Shown here one piece after another: positions 9,186-16,789 of a DNA stretch of 64,000 nt. The stretch spans positions 372,001 through 436,000 of the forward strand of contig JACJYC010000005.1 in the NCBI GenBank assembly GCA_020636325.1. Reading direction: 5' to 3'. The position numbers and the translations under genes are program-made. Within the stretch, counting starts at the first letter, position 1. Each line of letters starts with the position of its first letter. Source of the stretch: Lewinellaceae bacterium (lineage in GTDB: Bacteria > Bacteroidota > Bacteroidia > Chitinophagales > Saprospiraceae). Under the pieces are notes generated by a model. It had not been told where the DNA came from and did not search any database. It worked only from the letters and a program-made list of their open reading frames with translations.

Positions 9186-9548
9186 TCAATCTGGAAAAGG
9201 TATTCTTTTTGAAGCTTGAGCCATTTTTCTTGAAATGCTTTTTGAGATATTACCTCTAATTAAGGCGTGCGCATAGTTATCCTCAAGCGGATCATGCTCA
9301 TTAACTAAGCCAAGTCCTTCGGTAAAAGCGGCATCCAGGGAAAAAAGGCGAAACCTAGAAACATCCTGAATTGCCTTTGGGTAGTTCGTCAAACGCTCAA
9401 TGTCAACGGATAAGCCACTTTCATCCTTTTTTAACTGAAAACTTGATGACGCAGGAGAACCATCCGGCTTGATAAAAGCCGGATTAAGAAACTGAACCCT
9501 TCGAAGTAATTTATCCGTTTTATCAATTTTAATTTTGTTCAAAACCAA
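9186..9548 (-). CDS. unknown small protein, third gene of TIGR04255 cassette
   Basis: A 120-residue soluble protein with no signal peptide or membrane segment. Visible features are an N-terminal basic stretch (KLLRRVQFLNPAFIKPDG), a central block SSSFQLKKDESGLSVDIERL and a C-terminal block HDPLEDNYAHALIRGNISKS. These blocks look like a conserved family pattern (S-S-x-x-F, G-L-S-V-D, D-P-L-x-D-N-x-A-H-A), but no function is known to me. It starts 2 bases after the stop of the middle gene, so the three genes form one transcriptional unit read leftwards. The base composition is clearly more AT-rich than in flanking genes. Confidence 0.65.
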   Translation of the reverse strand: MVLNKIKIDKTDKLLRRVQFLNPAFIKPDGSPASSSFQLKKDESGLSVDIERLTNYPKAIQDVSRFRLFSLDAAFTEGLGLVNEHDPLEDNYAHALIRGNISKSISRKMAQASKRIPFPD

Positions 9549-9550
9549 GT

Positions 9551-10033
9551 TTACTTAAAAATTGAAATTAATGCTTTCTTGTCCTTTTCAAGCGTGCTTT
9601 CCAATTTGCATTCGTCATTCTCAAAAAGCAAGAGTTCATTACTACCATCAGGGTTGAAATAAATTTCCGCTGCCTTTGTCCCTCGACCTTTGAACTCAAC
9701 CATAACATCGCCATTTCGGCCTGGCGCCGTGAAATAAATCGGAAGGTTCATGCTATCAGCTTCTTTTATGAAGTCAACGGCCGCTTCAATTGCTACAATA
9801 GAAGGAGCAAGTGCCCCATAGCTATCCCAATTGTTTTGTAATTTTTTGAAGCGAATGAGCTTGTTCCAAATTTCCTTGGCATCTTCAGAAATGATATTTG
9901 GCAATTCAAAAACGGTACTTCCTGAAATGAAATAGTCAGATATACCTGTTAATTGCTTATAGTAGGTTGACAAGACGATGGATGTTTCCCGTTGGGAATG
10001 AATATCGAAACCCCTAAGTGATAAAGCTGTCAT
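9551..10033 (-). CDS. unknown protein with NWDSYGA motif, second gene of TIGR04255 cassette
   Basis: A 160-residue soluble protein. The first 60 residues are not recognised. The second half carries KLQNNWDSYGALAPS, then a helical stretch AAVDFIKEADSM, then FTAPGRNGDVMVEFKGRGT and a strand pair ending EIYFNPDGSNELLLF. The N-W-D-x-Y-G-A motif followed by a G-D-V-x-x-E-F strand is a pattern I associate with uncharacterised bacterial proteins. The ORF overlaps the upstream TIGR04255 gene by 20 bases and abuts the next gene, pointing to translational coupling. No enzymatic motif can be assigned. Confidence 0.65.
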   Translation of the reverse strand: MTALSLRGFDIHSQRETSIVLSTYYKQLTGISDYFISGSTVFELPNIISEDAKEIWNKLIRFKKLQNNWDSYGALAPSIVAIEAAVDFIKEADSMNLPIYFTAPGRNGDVMVEFKGRGTKAAEIYFNPDGSNELLLFENDECKLESTLEKDKKALISIFK

Positions 10034-10760
10034 AAAATGGTGGTTTACAGATTTCTTTGAATACTTCTGAGTTAACCTTATGGGCTTCTTCCACCCAATT
10101 TAAAAGTTCGATTCGGTTTATTCTGTTGCGGCAATTTACAGCAGTCTGCCATATGAAAACCGGATCGCCAAGTTTATTCAAACCAGTCGCCAAAGTAATC
10201 TCTAGCTCTTTTCCGTTTTCTAACTCAAATGTCTGTTTAAACTGAAATCGATTCAACTCTCCTCTGGTGTTAAACTGGTTTTCAAAGTTAAAGTTGATGT
10301 TTTTGTTGAGAAATTCAGACCAGGAAGCCTGCTCGTATTCTTCTTTTCGTACAACATCAATATATCTAAGAGAGTATTCACTGAACCTGATCTGTCGTGG
10401 ATAAGATCGTTCTAATTTTTCTAGGGCATCTTTAAGCGTAGGCAAATAGGTATCTTCCCAAATATAGTTTTTTTCAGTATCATTTAGGGTGAATATACCT
10501 GGTCCAAGTTGTAATACAGGCCAAGTATCTTCTCCTCTCCAAAATCGATATAAAACCTTCGGATTAAGAATTGTAAACGGGATGCCCTCAGGGAAAATCT
10601 TTAACGCTAGTGGAAATTCATTAGCTACCTCCCCTTGGAATTTGCCCAATGCAAATTCAAAATCAGGATCGTGTAAAAGCTGAGTATAGGGATCAATCTC
10701 CAAATCCCACCTAGCTTCAAATATCACCTCCTGTAAAGGGGCATTGGGTAGTTTCTTCAT
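10014..10760 (-). CDS. TIGR04255 family protein, first gene of three-gene cassette
   Basis: A 248-residue protein whose N-terminus LPNAPLQEVIFEARW matches the typical opening of the TIGR04255 family (N-A-P-L-x-E-V-x-F-E-x-R-W). Further family-like blocks are LYRFWRGEDTWPVLQLGPG, FTLNDTEKNYIWED and FSEYSLRYIDVV. The family has no established biochemical role; its members are scattered among bacteria in variable gene islands, which suggests horizontal spread (established only in outline). It is the promoter-proximal gene of a tight operon with its own -7 box at 10792-10799. Low GC compared with pbp and kptA on either side. Confidence 0.75.
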   Translation of the reverse strand: MKKLPNAPLQEVIFEARWDLEIDPYTQLLHDPDFEFALGKFQGEVANEFPLALKIFPEGIPFTILNPKVLYRFWRGEDTWPVLQLGPGIFTLNDTEKNYIWEDTYLPTLKDALEKLERSYPRQIRFSEYSLRYIDVVRKEEYEQASWSEFLNKNINFNFENQFNTRGELNRFQFKQTFELENGKELEITLATGLNKLGDPVFIWQTAVNCRNRINRIELLNWVEEAHKVNSEVFKEICKPPFYDSFIT

Positions 10761-10791
10761 CCATGAATTTGTTGTGCTGTCGACTTAGAGA

Positions 10792-10799
10792 CAAATATA
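10792..10799 (-). promoter_or_regulatory. -7 box (TATATTTG) of the TIGR04255 cassette
   Basis: CAAATATA on the plus strand reads TATATTTG on the minus strand, a perfect TAnnTTTG, 32 bases before the start at 10760. The cassette can therefore be transcribed independently of kptA. Confidence 0.6.
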
Positions 10800-10862
10800 T
10801 TATTTTCTACCCAACTAAATCCATTTTACACTTAGCAATAAAATTTGAGTATAAAACATATA

Positions 10863-11447
10863 TTAATTCATCTGGAACGAATGATCCTTTTTCACCAGAT
10901 ACCTTACCGGTACCGCATCCGTCAGCCATACGCCGTTCTCAGAAACAAAAAACGCGAATCCATCCGCCTGCATCCGGCCCGCCTGCACTTCAAAGATCAC
11001 CGGAGGGCCGTGCCGTTGTCCGACTTTCAACGCAGTATCCTCATCCGGGCTCAGGTGGACATGATGCCGGGCGCCTTTTACCAGGCCGGTTCGCAGAATG
11101 CTGTCGACGTTCTTGCGCCCTGTACCGTGGTACAATACCGCCGGCGGATCCTGCGGCTCATATCCCAGTTCGACCTGAACGGAATGCCCCTGGTTGGCCC
11201 TGATCATTTTGCGGTCATCATTGAAGGCGAACCTTTTTTTGGGGTTGTGCTCAACGATGTATTCGAGGGTCTCAAGGTCTAAATTATGGCCGTTTTCTTT
11301 CATTTTGGCCAGCAGATCGGCCACATTGGTCCAACCGCTGTTATCCAGTTTAATGCCGATCGTCTCCGGTTGATGCCGCAGGACGAGGCTCAGGAACTTG
11401 CTGATTTTGATTTGCTGTTTTTCGGGTATCATTTTTCTATGTTTCAA
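10863..11447 (-). CDS. kptA: RNA 2'-phosphotransferase, Tpt1/KptA family
   Basis: A 194-residue enzyme of the family that moves an internal RNA 2'-phosphate to NAD+, giving ADP-ribose 1''-2''-cyclic phosphate. The N-terminal winged-helix-like part has SKFLSLVLRHQPETIGI and GWTNVADLL; the ADP-ribosyltransferase-like part has YHGTGRKNVDSIL, the HHVHLSP block and VIFEV. The bacterial substrate is unclear because most bacteria lack 2'-phosphate-generating tRNA ligases. A second in-frame ATG lies five codons in. A 2H phosphoesterase at 19774, another RNA-end enzyme family, lies in the same window but is not linked. Confidence 0.92.
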   Translation of the reverse strand: MKHRKMIPEKQQIKISKFLSLVLRHQPETIGIKLDNSGWTNVADLLAKMKENGHNLDLETLEYIVEHNPKKRFAFNDDRKMIRANQGHSVQVELGYEPQDPPAVLYHGTGRKNVDSILRTGLVKGARHHVHLSPDEDTALKVGQRHGPPVIFEVQAGRMQADGFAFFVSENGVWLTDAVPVRYLVKKDHSFQMN

Positions 11448-11490
11448 TGCCCCTCTAAACCGGCAATAATGGGAAATAATTCCATTTGCG

Positions 11491-12345
11491 TTACTTTTTC
11501 ACCACATCCGACCACAGCCAGCGCAGGGATTCCGGCAGGATGGAGCCGCCGTGTTCGCCGTCATGACCGCCGGTTCCCCATTCGGACTTTACTTCGTAGC
11601 CCTTGAATTTCAGGGCCGCTTCCATTTGCTGGTTGCTGATGAACCAGTTCCCGAAAATGTTGTCGAGGTCGTTGGAACCGTCCTGCATGAAGATCTTGAT
11701 GTCTTTTTTGGCATTTTTCCGGATGATGAAGGGGTAATTATGCCCGCCCCGGATATTGGTAAAACTGCCGATATGGCTCAATACCTTGTGGAAGTAGTCC
11801 GGCCTTTGCCAGGCGGCGGTGAATGCGCAGATGGCGCCCGAAGACAATCCGCAGATGGCGTGCATTTTCCGGTCGTCGGAAATGTTCAGGGTCTTTTTCA
11901 GTTCAGGGATGAGTTCATTCAGGAGCATGGACACGTAGGTATCGTCCATCTCGTCGTATTCATTGGCCCGGTTGGAAGCGCGAAACCGGTTTTCGGGCAT
12001 ATCCTCCGAAAGGTGCCCGGGCGTGATGAACAGCCCGATGGTCACCGGCATTTCGCCCCGTTGAATGAGGTTGTCGAACACAACGGGCACACGCCAGCTG
12101 TTGGTCGTATCTACGTAGGCATGGCCGTCCTGAAAGATCATCAGCGCCGCCGGCTGACCGGGCTTGTATTGGGCGGGCACATAGACGTAGTATTCCCGGT
12201 AATTGTTGTAAACGGTACTGTGCCAGGTGTACTTGGCGACCTTGCCGACCGGAACGCCGGGTTGACGCTGGGAATCTGCTGTGAGCTGGTATTGGGCGGA
12301 CATTATGCAGGGAATTAACAGGAACAGGAAAATAGGTGTTTTCAT
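11491..12345 (-). CDS. secreted esterase (enterochelin-esterase-like alpha/beta hydrolase)
   Basis: A 284-residue protein with a Sec signal peptide (hydrophobic core to about residue 17, likely cleavage after MSA). The hydrolase fold shows the opening strands (YYVYVPAQYKPGQPAALMIF), the nucleophile elbow GLSSGA with Ser in CGLSSGAICAF, and the C-terminal His in WGTGGHDGEHGG. This is the layout of the Fes/YieL-like putative esterase family used on siderophores or acylated sugars; the substrate cannot be read from sequence. It probably acts in the periplasm. It stands alone between kptA and aroB. Confidence 0.85.
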   Translation of the reverse strand: MKTPIFLFLLIPCIMSAQYQLTADSQRQPGVPVGKVAKYTWHSTVYNNYREYYVYVPAQYKPGQPAALMIFQDGHAYVDTTNSWRVPVVFDNLIQRGEMPVTIGLFITPGHLSEDMPENRFRASNRANEYDEMDDTYVSMLLNELIPELKKTLNISDDRKMHAICGLSSGAICAFTAAWQRPDYFHKVLSHIGSFTNIRGGHNYPFIIRKNAKKDIKIFMQDGSNDLDNIFGNWFISNQQMEAALKFKGYEVKSEWGTGGHDGEHGGSILPESLRWLWSDVVKK

Positions 12346-12419
12346 AAATAATCGGTATTATCGGTTTACAGATCCATAAACAGACCGCCCAATTTACGCA
12401 TTGCAGCGCTGCCGGCCTT

Positions 12420-13487
12420 TCACACCGCTACCCGCTCTGCGTAATACAGCAAAGATTCCCGGATCAGTTCCACCTCGCAGGTCTGATTGACCGCTACCTG
12501 GCCGATTGCCGGCAAAAGGCTGAAGTTGATCGCCTTACCCTCATTTTTCTTGTCATTCAACATCAGGGCCAGCAGATCGGGAATGACATCCTCCTCAAAT
12601 GCGAAAGAAGGGTACAATTGCAGGATGAACTGCTCGATCTGATCCAGTTCACGCCTGCTCAGTCCGAGGATGCGGTGCGACAACCAGGCTTCGCACAACA
12701 TGCCCACCGCAATGGCTTCTCCATGCAGCAACGGATGCGGCCCGTCCAGCGCGAACCCTTCCACGGCGTGACCGATGGTGTGGCCGAAATTCAGGGCCTT
12801 GCGCAGGCCTTTTTCAAAGGGGTCCTCCTTGACGATCCGTTGTTTGATCTTGAGGGAGGGGACGATGAGTTCCAACCAATTGATGTCGCTCAGGGCAGTG
12901 ATCTCCCGGAGGCGTTGCCACTGTTCCCGGTCGGCGATCAGGCTGTGTTTGACGATCTCGGCAAACCCGCTGCGGATTTCGCGGTCCGATAGCGTGTGCA
13001 GGAAGTGCGGGTCGACATAAACGGCCCGCGGATCGGCAAAAAGGCCGATGCAGTTTTTGACCTGCATGAAATCGATGCCCAGCTTACCGCCTATGGAAGC
13101 ATCCACCTGAGACAATAACGTGGTAGGGATCTGGATGAAATCGATGCCCCGCTTGTAGGCGCTGGCGCAAAAGCCGCCCATATCGCCGATAACGCCGCCG
13201 CCCAGGTTGATGGCCAGCGCTTTGCGGTCGGCGGCGGCCTTCAGCATTTCCTGCCAGATGAGCTGACAGGTCTCCAGGTTCTTGTGCAGCTCCCCTGCCG
13301 GAATTCGGATTACGGTCAGTTTCTGATTCCCGAGGCTGTCCTTCAGATAAGGCAAACAGTGCTCCCGGGTATGCTCATCTACCGTAACGATGATCTGGGA
13401 ATAGGAATGCCTGTCGAGGAATTTCTTCAGCTCCGGCCTGCAATCCCCGATGAATACGTCGTAATCCGATAGTGGCAGTATATGCAT
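12420..13487 (-). CDS. aroB: 3-dehydroquinate synthase
   Basis: A 355-residue NAD+- and Zn2+-dependent enzyme of the shikimate pathway that turns DAHP into 3-dehydroquinate. Motifs: GGGVIGDMGGFCASAYKRG (NAD binding), IPTTLLSQVDASIGGKLGID, K-N-C-I-G, and the metal ligands in RSGFAEIVKHSLI, LNFGHTIGHAVE and HGEAIAVGM. Length and all motifs fit a functional enzyme. No other aro gene is adjacent. Upstream lies a repeat array rather than a clear promoter. Confidence 0.95.
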   Translation of the reverse strand: MHILPLSDYDVFIGDCRPELKKFLDRHSYSQIIVTVDEHTREHCLPYLKDSLGNQKLTVIRIPAGELHKNLETCQLIWQEMLKAAADRKALAINLGGGVIGDMGGFCASAYKRGIDFIQIPTTLLSQVDASIGGKLGIDFMQVKNCIGLFADPRAVYVDPHFLHTLSDREIRSGFAEIVKHSLIADREQWQRLREITALSDINWLELIVPSLKIKQRIVKEDPFEKGLRKALNFGHTIGHAVEGFALDGPHPLLHGEAIAVGMLCEAWLSHRILGLSRRELDQIEQFILQLYPSFAFEEDVIPDLLALMLNDKKNEGKAINFSLLPAIGQVAVNQTCEVELIRESLLYYAERVAV

Positions 13488-13800
13488 TTGTTTAGTTGTA
13501 AGTCTGTTAGTTGTAAGTCGTAAGTCCGGTCTTTGATTGGCAGCCCTCAGCTTACCAATCTCTACCTACTGCAGGCAAGCCTGCGCTGCGCTTCGGGCTT
13601 AGCAATCTGCCGCGAATCCAGGAAGCATCCTTCGTCCGCCATAGCTCCACAAGAGCGACGGCGGGCAGCTACTAGCATCCAGCATCCAGTCACCAGCATC
13701 CAGTCACCAGCATCCAGTCACCAGCATCCAGTCACCAGTATCCAGCATCCAGCATCCAGCATCCAGCATCCAGCATCAAGTCACCAGCATCCAGCATCCA
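13488..13800. repeat. intergenic repeat array between aroB and DUF4442 gene
   Basis: Contains GTAAGTCGTAAG-type units near aroB, a hairpin element of the CGTCCGCCATAGC/GCGACGGCGGGC family (13633-13670) and a run of CATCCAGTCACCAG and CATCCAG units to 13800. The last units touch the stop codon of the DUF4442 gene. No gene or TAnnTTTG box is visible. Confidence 0.75.
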
Positions 13801-14271
13801 TCACCGTTTCTTCACCTTGAACGACCACGTGATCCGCACTTCCGCCACCTTTTCTCCGGTTGTCTGGACGCCTTCTGCGACAGCGGTGAAAACCTGCGCC
13901 TCTCCGGTAGTAATCGCTTTTTGGATCGTTTCCCGGAAGGCTTCACCGTCATTGCAGGTAAAGGTCGTCCGGGTAACGGCTTTTTTTACAAAATCGGCTT
14001 CCAGTGATACCACCAGCATGGAAATGGGGCCTTGTCCTTCCATAGCCAGCAGGGCCAGGACGCCGGTGGATAATTCCGCGGCGCCGCATAGCGCTGCAAA
14101 GTAAGTGGATTTGAACGGATTTTGGGTGCGCCAGGAAAAAGGGATGGTTACGGATGCCCCTTCCGGATTGACCGACCGGATCCTCACCCCCCAAAACACC
14201 AGGCTCGGCAGGTGGCGGAAGTAGTAAAGCCACATTTTCCAGGGCGTGTTCAATGCATTCGTCTTTTCCAT
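13801..14271 (-). CDS. DUF4442 protein, hot-dog-fold thioesterase-like
   Basis: A 156-residue protein of the DUF4442 family. Visible blocks are WYYF-like KMWLYYFRHLPSLVFWGVRI, VTIPFSWRTQNPFKSTYFAA, ALCGAAELSTGVLAL and MLVVSLEADFVKKAVTRT, the pattern of a hot-dog domain related to PaaI-type acyl-CoA thioesterases. Activity on acyl-CoA is inference from the fold. The frame extends to 14325, but the ATG at 14271 (MEKTNALNTPWKM) gives the family-like N-terminus. It ends inside the preceding repeat array. Confidence 0.75.
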   Translation of the reverse strand: MEKTNALNTPWKMWLYYFRHLPSLVFWGVRIRSVNPEGASVTIPFSWRTQNPFKSTYFAALCGAAELSTGVLALLAMEGQGPISMLVVSLEADFVKKAVTRTTFTCNDGEAFRETIQKAITTGEAQVFTAVAEGVQTTGEKVAEVRITWSFKVKKR

Positions 14272-14484
14272 AGATCCCGGTTGGTTCGAAACGGCGTGCG
14301 ATTTCAGGCCGCTGCGAAAAGTCATTTTACAAAATTCCCGTTGAAACCAGAAAGAGGGTCGGATCGGCCATTATAGCAGGGCATCCTGCACGCTACCCCG
14401 ATTCCCGCCGGCCCCAAAATTCCGGAAAAAATTACCGCAGGTGAAAAACTCGGGCGGCATTTTTCATTAACCGGTCAAAATACC

Positions 14485-14492
14485 TACTTTTG
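14485..14492 (+). promoter_or_regulatory. -7 box (TACTTTTG) of sucC
   Basis: Perfect TAnnTTTG match 26 bases upstream of the sucC ATG at 14518. Confidence 0.6.
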
Positions 14493-14517
14493 GGGCGCAA
14501 AAATTCAAACCGGACGC

Positions 14518-15720
14518 ATGAATTTACACGAATACCAGGGAAAAGAACTGCTCAAGCGCTACGGCGTTGCCATTCAGGAAGGCATTGTAGCCGCTACGGT
14601 AGAAGAAGCCGCTTCCGCATACGCGAAGATCGCTGAGCAATCGGGCTCCAATTTTGCCATTGTCAAAGCCCAGATCCACGCCGGCGGGCGCGGCAAAGGC
14701 GGCGGCGTCAAAGTGGTCAAAAGTGCCGACCAGCTGAAGGAGCAAGCCGGCAATATCCTGGGTATGATGCTGAAAACCCCGCAAACCCCGGGCGGCATGA
14801 CGGGCCCGGGCAAACTGGTGCGCAAGGTGCTCATCGCCGAGGATGCGTACAAACCCGATTTCGACTCCTGCAAGGAATACTATATGTCCATCCTGATGGA
14901 CCGCCAGAAGAAGCGCAATGTCATCATCTATTCCACCGAGGGCGGGATGGATATCGAGGAAGTGGCTGAAAAGACGCCGCACCTTGTTTTCAAGGAACAC
15001 GTAGACCCGACGCTGGGCCTTCAGCCGTTCCAGGCGCGCAAGGTAGCCTTCAACCTGGGACTGAGCGGCCAGGCCTTCAAGGAAATGGTCAGATTCGTGG
15101 GCTCTTTATACTCAGCTTTCCTGGGTGCAGATGCTTCGCTATTTGAGATCAACCCCTGCCTGGTAACCGGTGAAGGCAAAGTAATAGCCGTCGATTGCAA
15201 GGTATCCCTGGACGATAATGCGCTTTACCGCCACCCCGATTTAGCCGAAATGCGCGACCTGGATGAGGAAGATCCTACCGAGGTCGAAGCCAAGGATTTC
15301 GGGCTCAACTACGTCAAACTCGACGGCAATGTCGGTTGCATGGTGAACGGCGCCGGCCTGGCCATGGCTACCATGGATATCATCAAACTCTCCGGCGGCG
15401 AACCGGCCAACTTCCTCGACGTAGGCGGTACGGCCGATGCCAAACGGGTAGAAAATGCCTTCCGCATCATCCTCCGCGACCCGCGCGTAAAAGCCATCCT
15501 GATCAATATCTTCGGTGGGATCGTGCGCTGCGACCGCGTTGCGCAAGGCGTGGTGGATGCCTACAAAAACATCGGCGACATCAAAGTGCCCATCATTGTT
15601 CGACTGCAGGGCACCAATGCCGACCTGGCCAAAAAGATCATCGATGAATCCGGGCTCAAGGTACGATCAGCTATCCTGCTGCAGGAGGCCGCCGATCTGG
15701 TGAGCGAGGTGCTTCAATAG
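14518..15720 (+). CDS. sucC: succinyl-CoA synthetase (ADP-forming) beta subunit
   Basis: A 400-residue TCA-cycle enzyme subunit. The N-terminal ATP-grasp domain starts MNLHEYQGKELLKRYGV and contains KAQIHAGGRGKGGGVK; NPCLVTGEGKVIAVDCKVSLDDNAL lies mid-protein, and the C-terminal ligase domain has GNVGCMVNGAGLAMATMD and INIFGGIVRCDRVAQGV. With the alpha subunit SucD it makes succinate and ATP from succinyl-CoA. The sucD gene is not adjacent, as is common in this phylum. The stop codon is followed at once by a CAGTTGTCAGT repeat array. Confidence 0.96.
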   Translation: MNLHEYQGKELLKRYGVAIQEGIVAATVEEAASAYAKIAEQSGSNFAIVKAQIHAGGRGKGGGVKVVKSADQLKEQAGNILGMMLKTPQTPGGMTGPGKLVRKVLIAEDAYKPDFDSCKEYYMSILMDRQKKRNVIIYSTEGGMDIEEVAEKTPHLVFKEHVDPTLGLQPFQARKVAFNLGLSGQAFKEMVRFVGSLYSAFLGADASLFEINPCLVTGEGKVIAVDCKVSLDDNALYRHPDLAEMRDLDEEDPTEVEAKDFGLNYVKLDGNVGCMVNGAGLAMATMDIIKLSGGEPANFLDVGGTADAKRVENAFRIILRDPRVKAILINIFGGIVRCDRVAQGVVDAYKNIGDIKVPIIVRLQGTNADLAKKIIDESGLKVRSAILLQEAADLVSEVLQ

Positions 15721-15935
15721 TCAGTTGTCAGTGGTCAGTTGTCAGTGATCAGTCTCCGCCCGCCGTAGCTTCAGCGAAGGAGGGGGTCAGTCTCCGCCCG
15801 GCAACTTCGCCGAAAGCTTCGTCGCCCGGTGGCCGTAGCTTCAGCGAAGGAGGGGGTCAGTCTCCGCCCGGCAACTTCGCCGAAAGCTTCGTCGCCCGGT
15901 GGCCGTAGCTTCAGCGGAGGAGGGGGTCAGTGGTC
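15721..15935. repeat. repeat array with two tandem 70-bp units after sucC
   Basis: Starts at the sucC stop codon with TCAGTTGTCAGTGG units, then a partial and two full copies of a 70-base unit (15791-15860 and 15861-15930; starts TCTCCGCCCGGCAACTTCGC). The unit holds an imperfect palindrome around AAGCTT. Two inverted copies lie at 20344-20483. Confidence 0.85.
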
Positions 15936-16007
15936 AGGAGGGCACACGGGTAAATTCCGTCTGATCAACCGACTGCCAAAAAGCCTGTTCAGTTCAGGTG
16001 AAATTGA

Positions 16008-16070
16008 TCATTTTGCACTTTCAGGAGTGCAGTTAATGGCCAATACTGCACATCCGAAAGTGCAAAATGA
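16008..16070. terminator. large perfect inverted repeat between convergent sucC and nitroreductase
   Basis: Arms TCATTTTGCACTTTC (16008-16022) and its exact complement (16056-16070) enclose a second stem GTGCAG/CTGCAC (16027-16032 and 16046-16051) with a 13-base loop. Five bases separate it from the nitroreductase stop codon. Without a clear T-run it may act as a bidirectional terminator or be a repeat element; terminator is a tentative label. Confidence 0.5.
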
Positions 16071-16074
16071 ACAT

Positions 16075-16671
16075 TCAGCCCGTCTTCTGCCCTACCAGAT
16101 GGGCAAATTCGCCGATCCCTTTCCGTTTTCTGGGCGTCAATTCGCGGGTCCGGTAGGGTTCTTCCAGTTTTTCCGGCTCATCGAGGTAGCCCAGGGCGAT
16201 GATGCAGAGCGGCGCCTGGTGGTCATCCAGCCCCAGTAAATCCGCCATTTTACCCTTGTCGAAGCCGCCGATCTGGTGGGCAAATATTTCCAGAGATACC
16301 GCCTGGAGCAACAAATGGGCGTTGGCCATGCCCAGATCGTGTTCTGCGGATGCGTTAAAGCCGCCTGTTGCGGCAAACGTCTTCCTGGCTACCGCTACCA
16401 CCAACACCGCCGCGTTATGCGCCCAGGGCCGGTTGCCGGGCATCATCGTATCCCAAATCTGCTGAAAACCTTCCGTGCCGCGATGCGCATAGTAATATTC
16501 CCACGGTTGCTCATTATTGGAACTGGCAGCCCAGGAGGCCGCTTCAAAAAGGGTATTCATTTGCTGGTCGGCAATGGGCTTGTCCGAAAAAGACCGGGCG
16601 CTCCACCTTTTTTTGATCTGGCTCAATACGGGGTGATCCGTTTGGGCTTCTTTGACCAATATGCTTTTCAT
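16075..16671 (-). CDS. nitroreductase family protein
   Basis: A 198-residue FMN-dependent oxidoreductase-type protein. The N-terminal FMN motif is KKRWSARSFSDKPI, followed by the helix FEAASWAASSNNEQPWEYYY, the dimer helix DLGMANAHLLLQAVSLE and the C-terminal PRKRKGIGEF segment (R/K-x-x-x-E-F). Such enzymes reduce nitro compounds, quinones or flavins with NAD(P)H; the natural substrate is unknown. The frame is open to 16719, but the ATG at 16671 (MKSILVKEAQ) is the sensible start because the extension is Cys-rich and unlike the family. Confidence 0.88.
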   Translation of the reverse strand: MKSILVKEAQTDHPVLSQIKKRWSARSFSDKPIADQQMNTLFEAASWAASSNNEQPWEYYYAHRGTEGFQQIWDTMMPGNRPWAHNAAVLVVAVARKTFAATGGFNASAEHDLGMANAHLLLQAVSLEIFAHQIGGFDKGKMADLLGLDDHQAPLCIIALGYLDEPEKLEEPYRTRELTPRKRKGIGEFAHLVGQKTG

Positions 16672-16748
16672 GTCTGTTTTTTGTTGAAACCGAATACTAT
16701 AACAAGAATGACAGCACAAAGTTGGGGCAGAAAAGGCGCCGGATACAA

Positions 16749-16760
16749 TAACCTAGGTTA
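16749..16760. other. 12-base perfect palindrome TAACCTAGGTTA
   Basis: A perfect dyad in the gap between the nitroreductase start and the purK stop. It could be an operator or chance; nothing else supports a role. Confidence 0.3.
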
Positions 16761-16789
16761 AGAAATGTGGTGATGCGCCCAAAGGTGGC

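Noticed and set aside
13533..13820. 95-residue frame across the aroB/DUF4442 gap
   Set aside because: Translation of CATCCAG repeats (HPASSIQHPAS); not a protein gene.
15829..16239. 136-residue frame starting in the 70-bp repeats
   Set aside because: Runs from repeats into the antisense of the nitroreductase gene.
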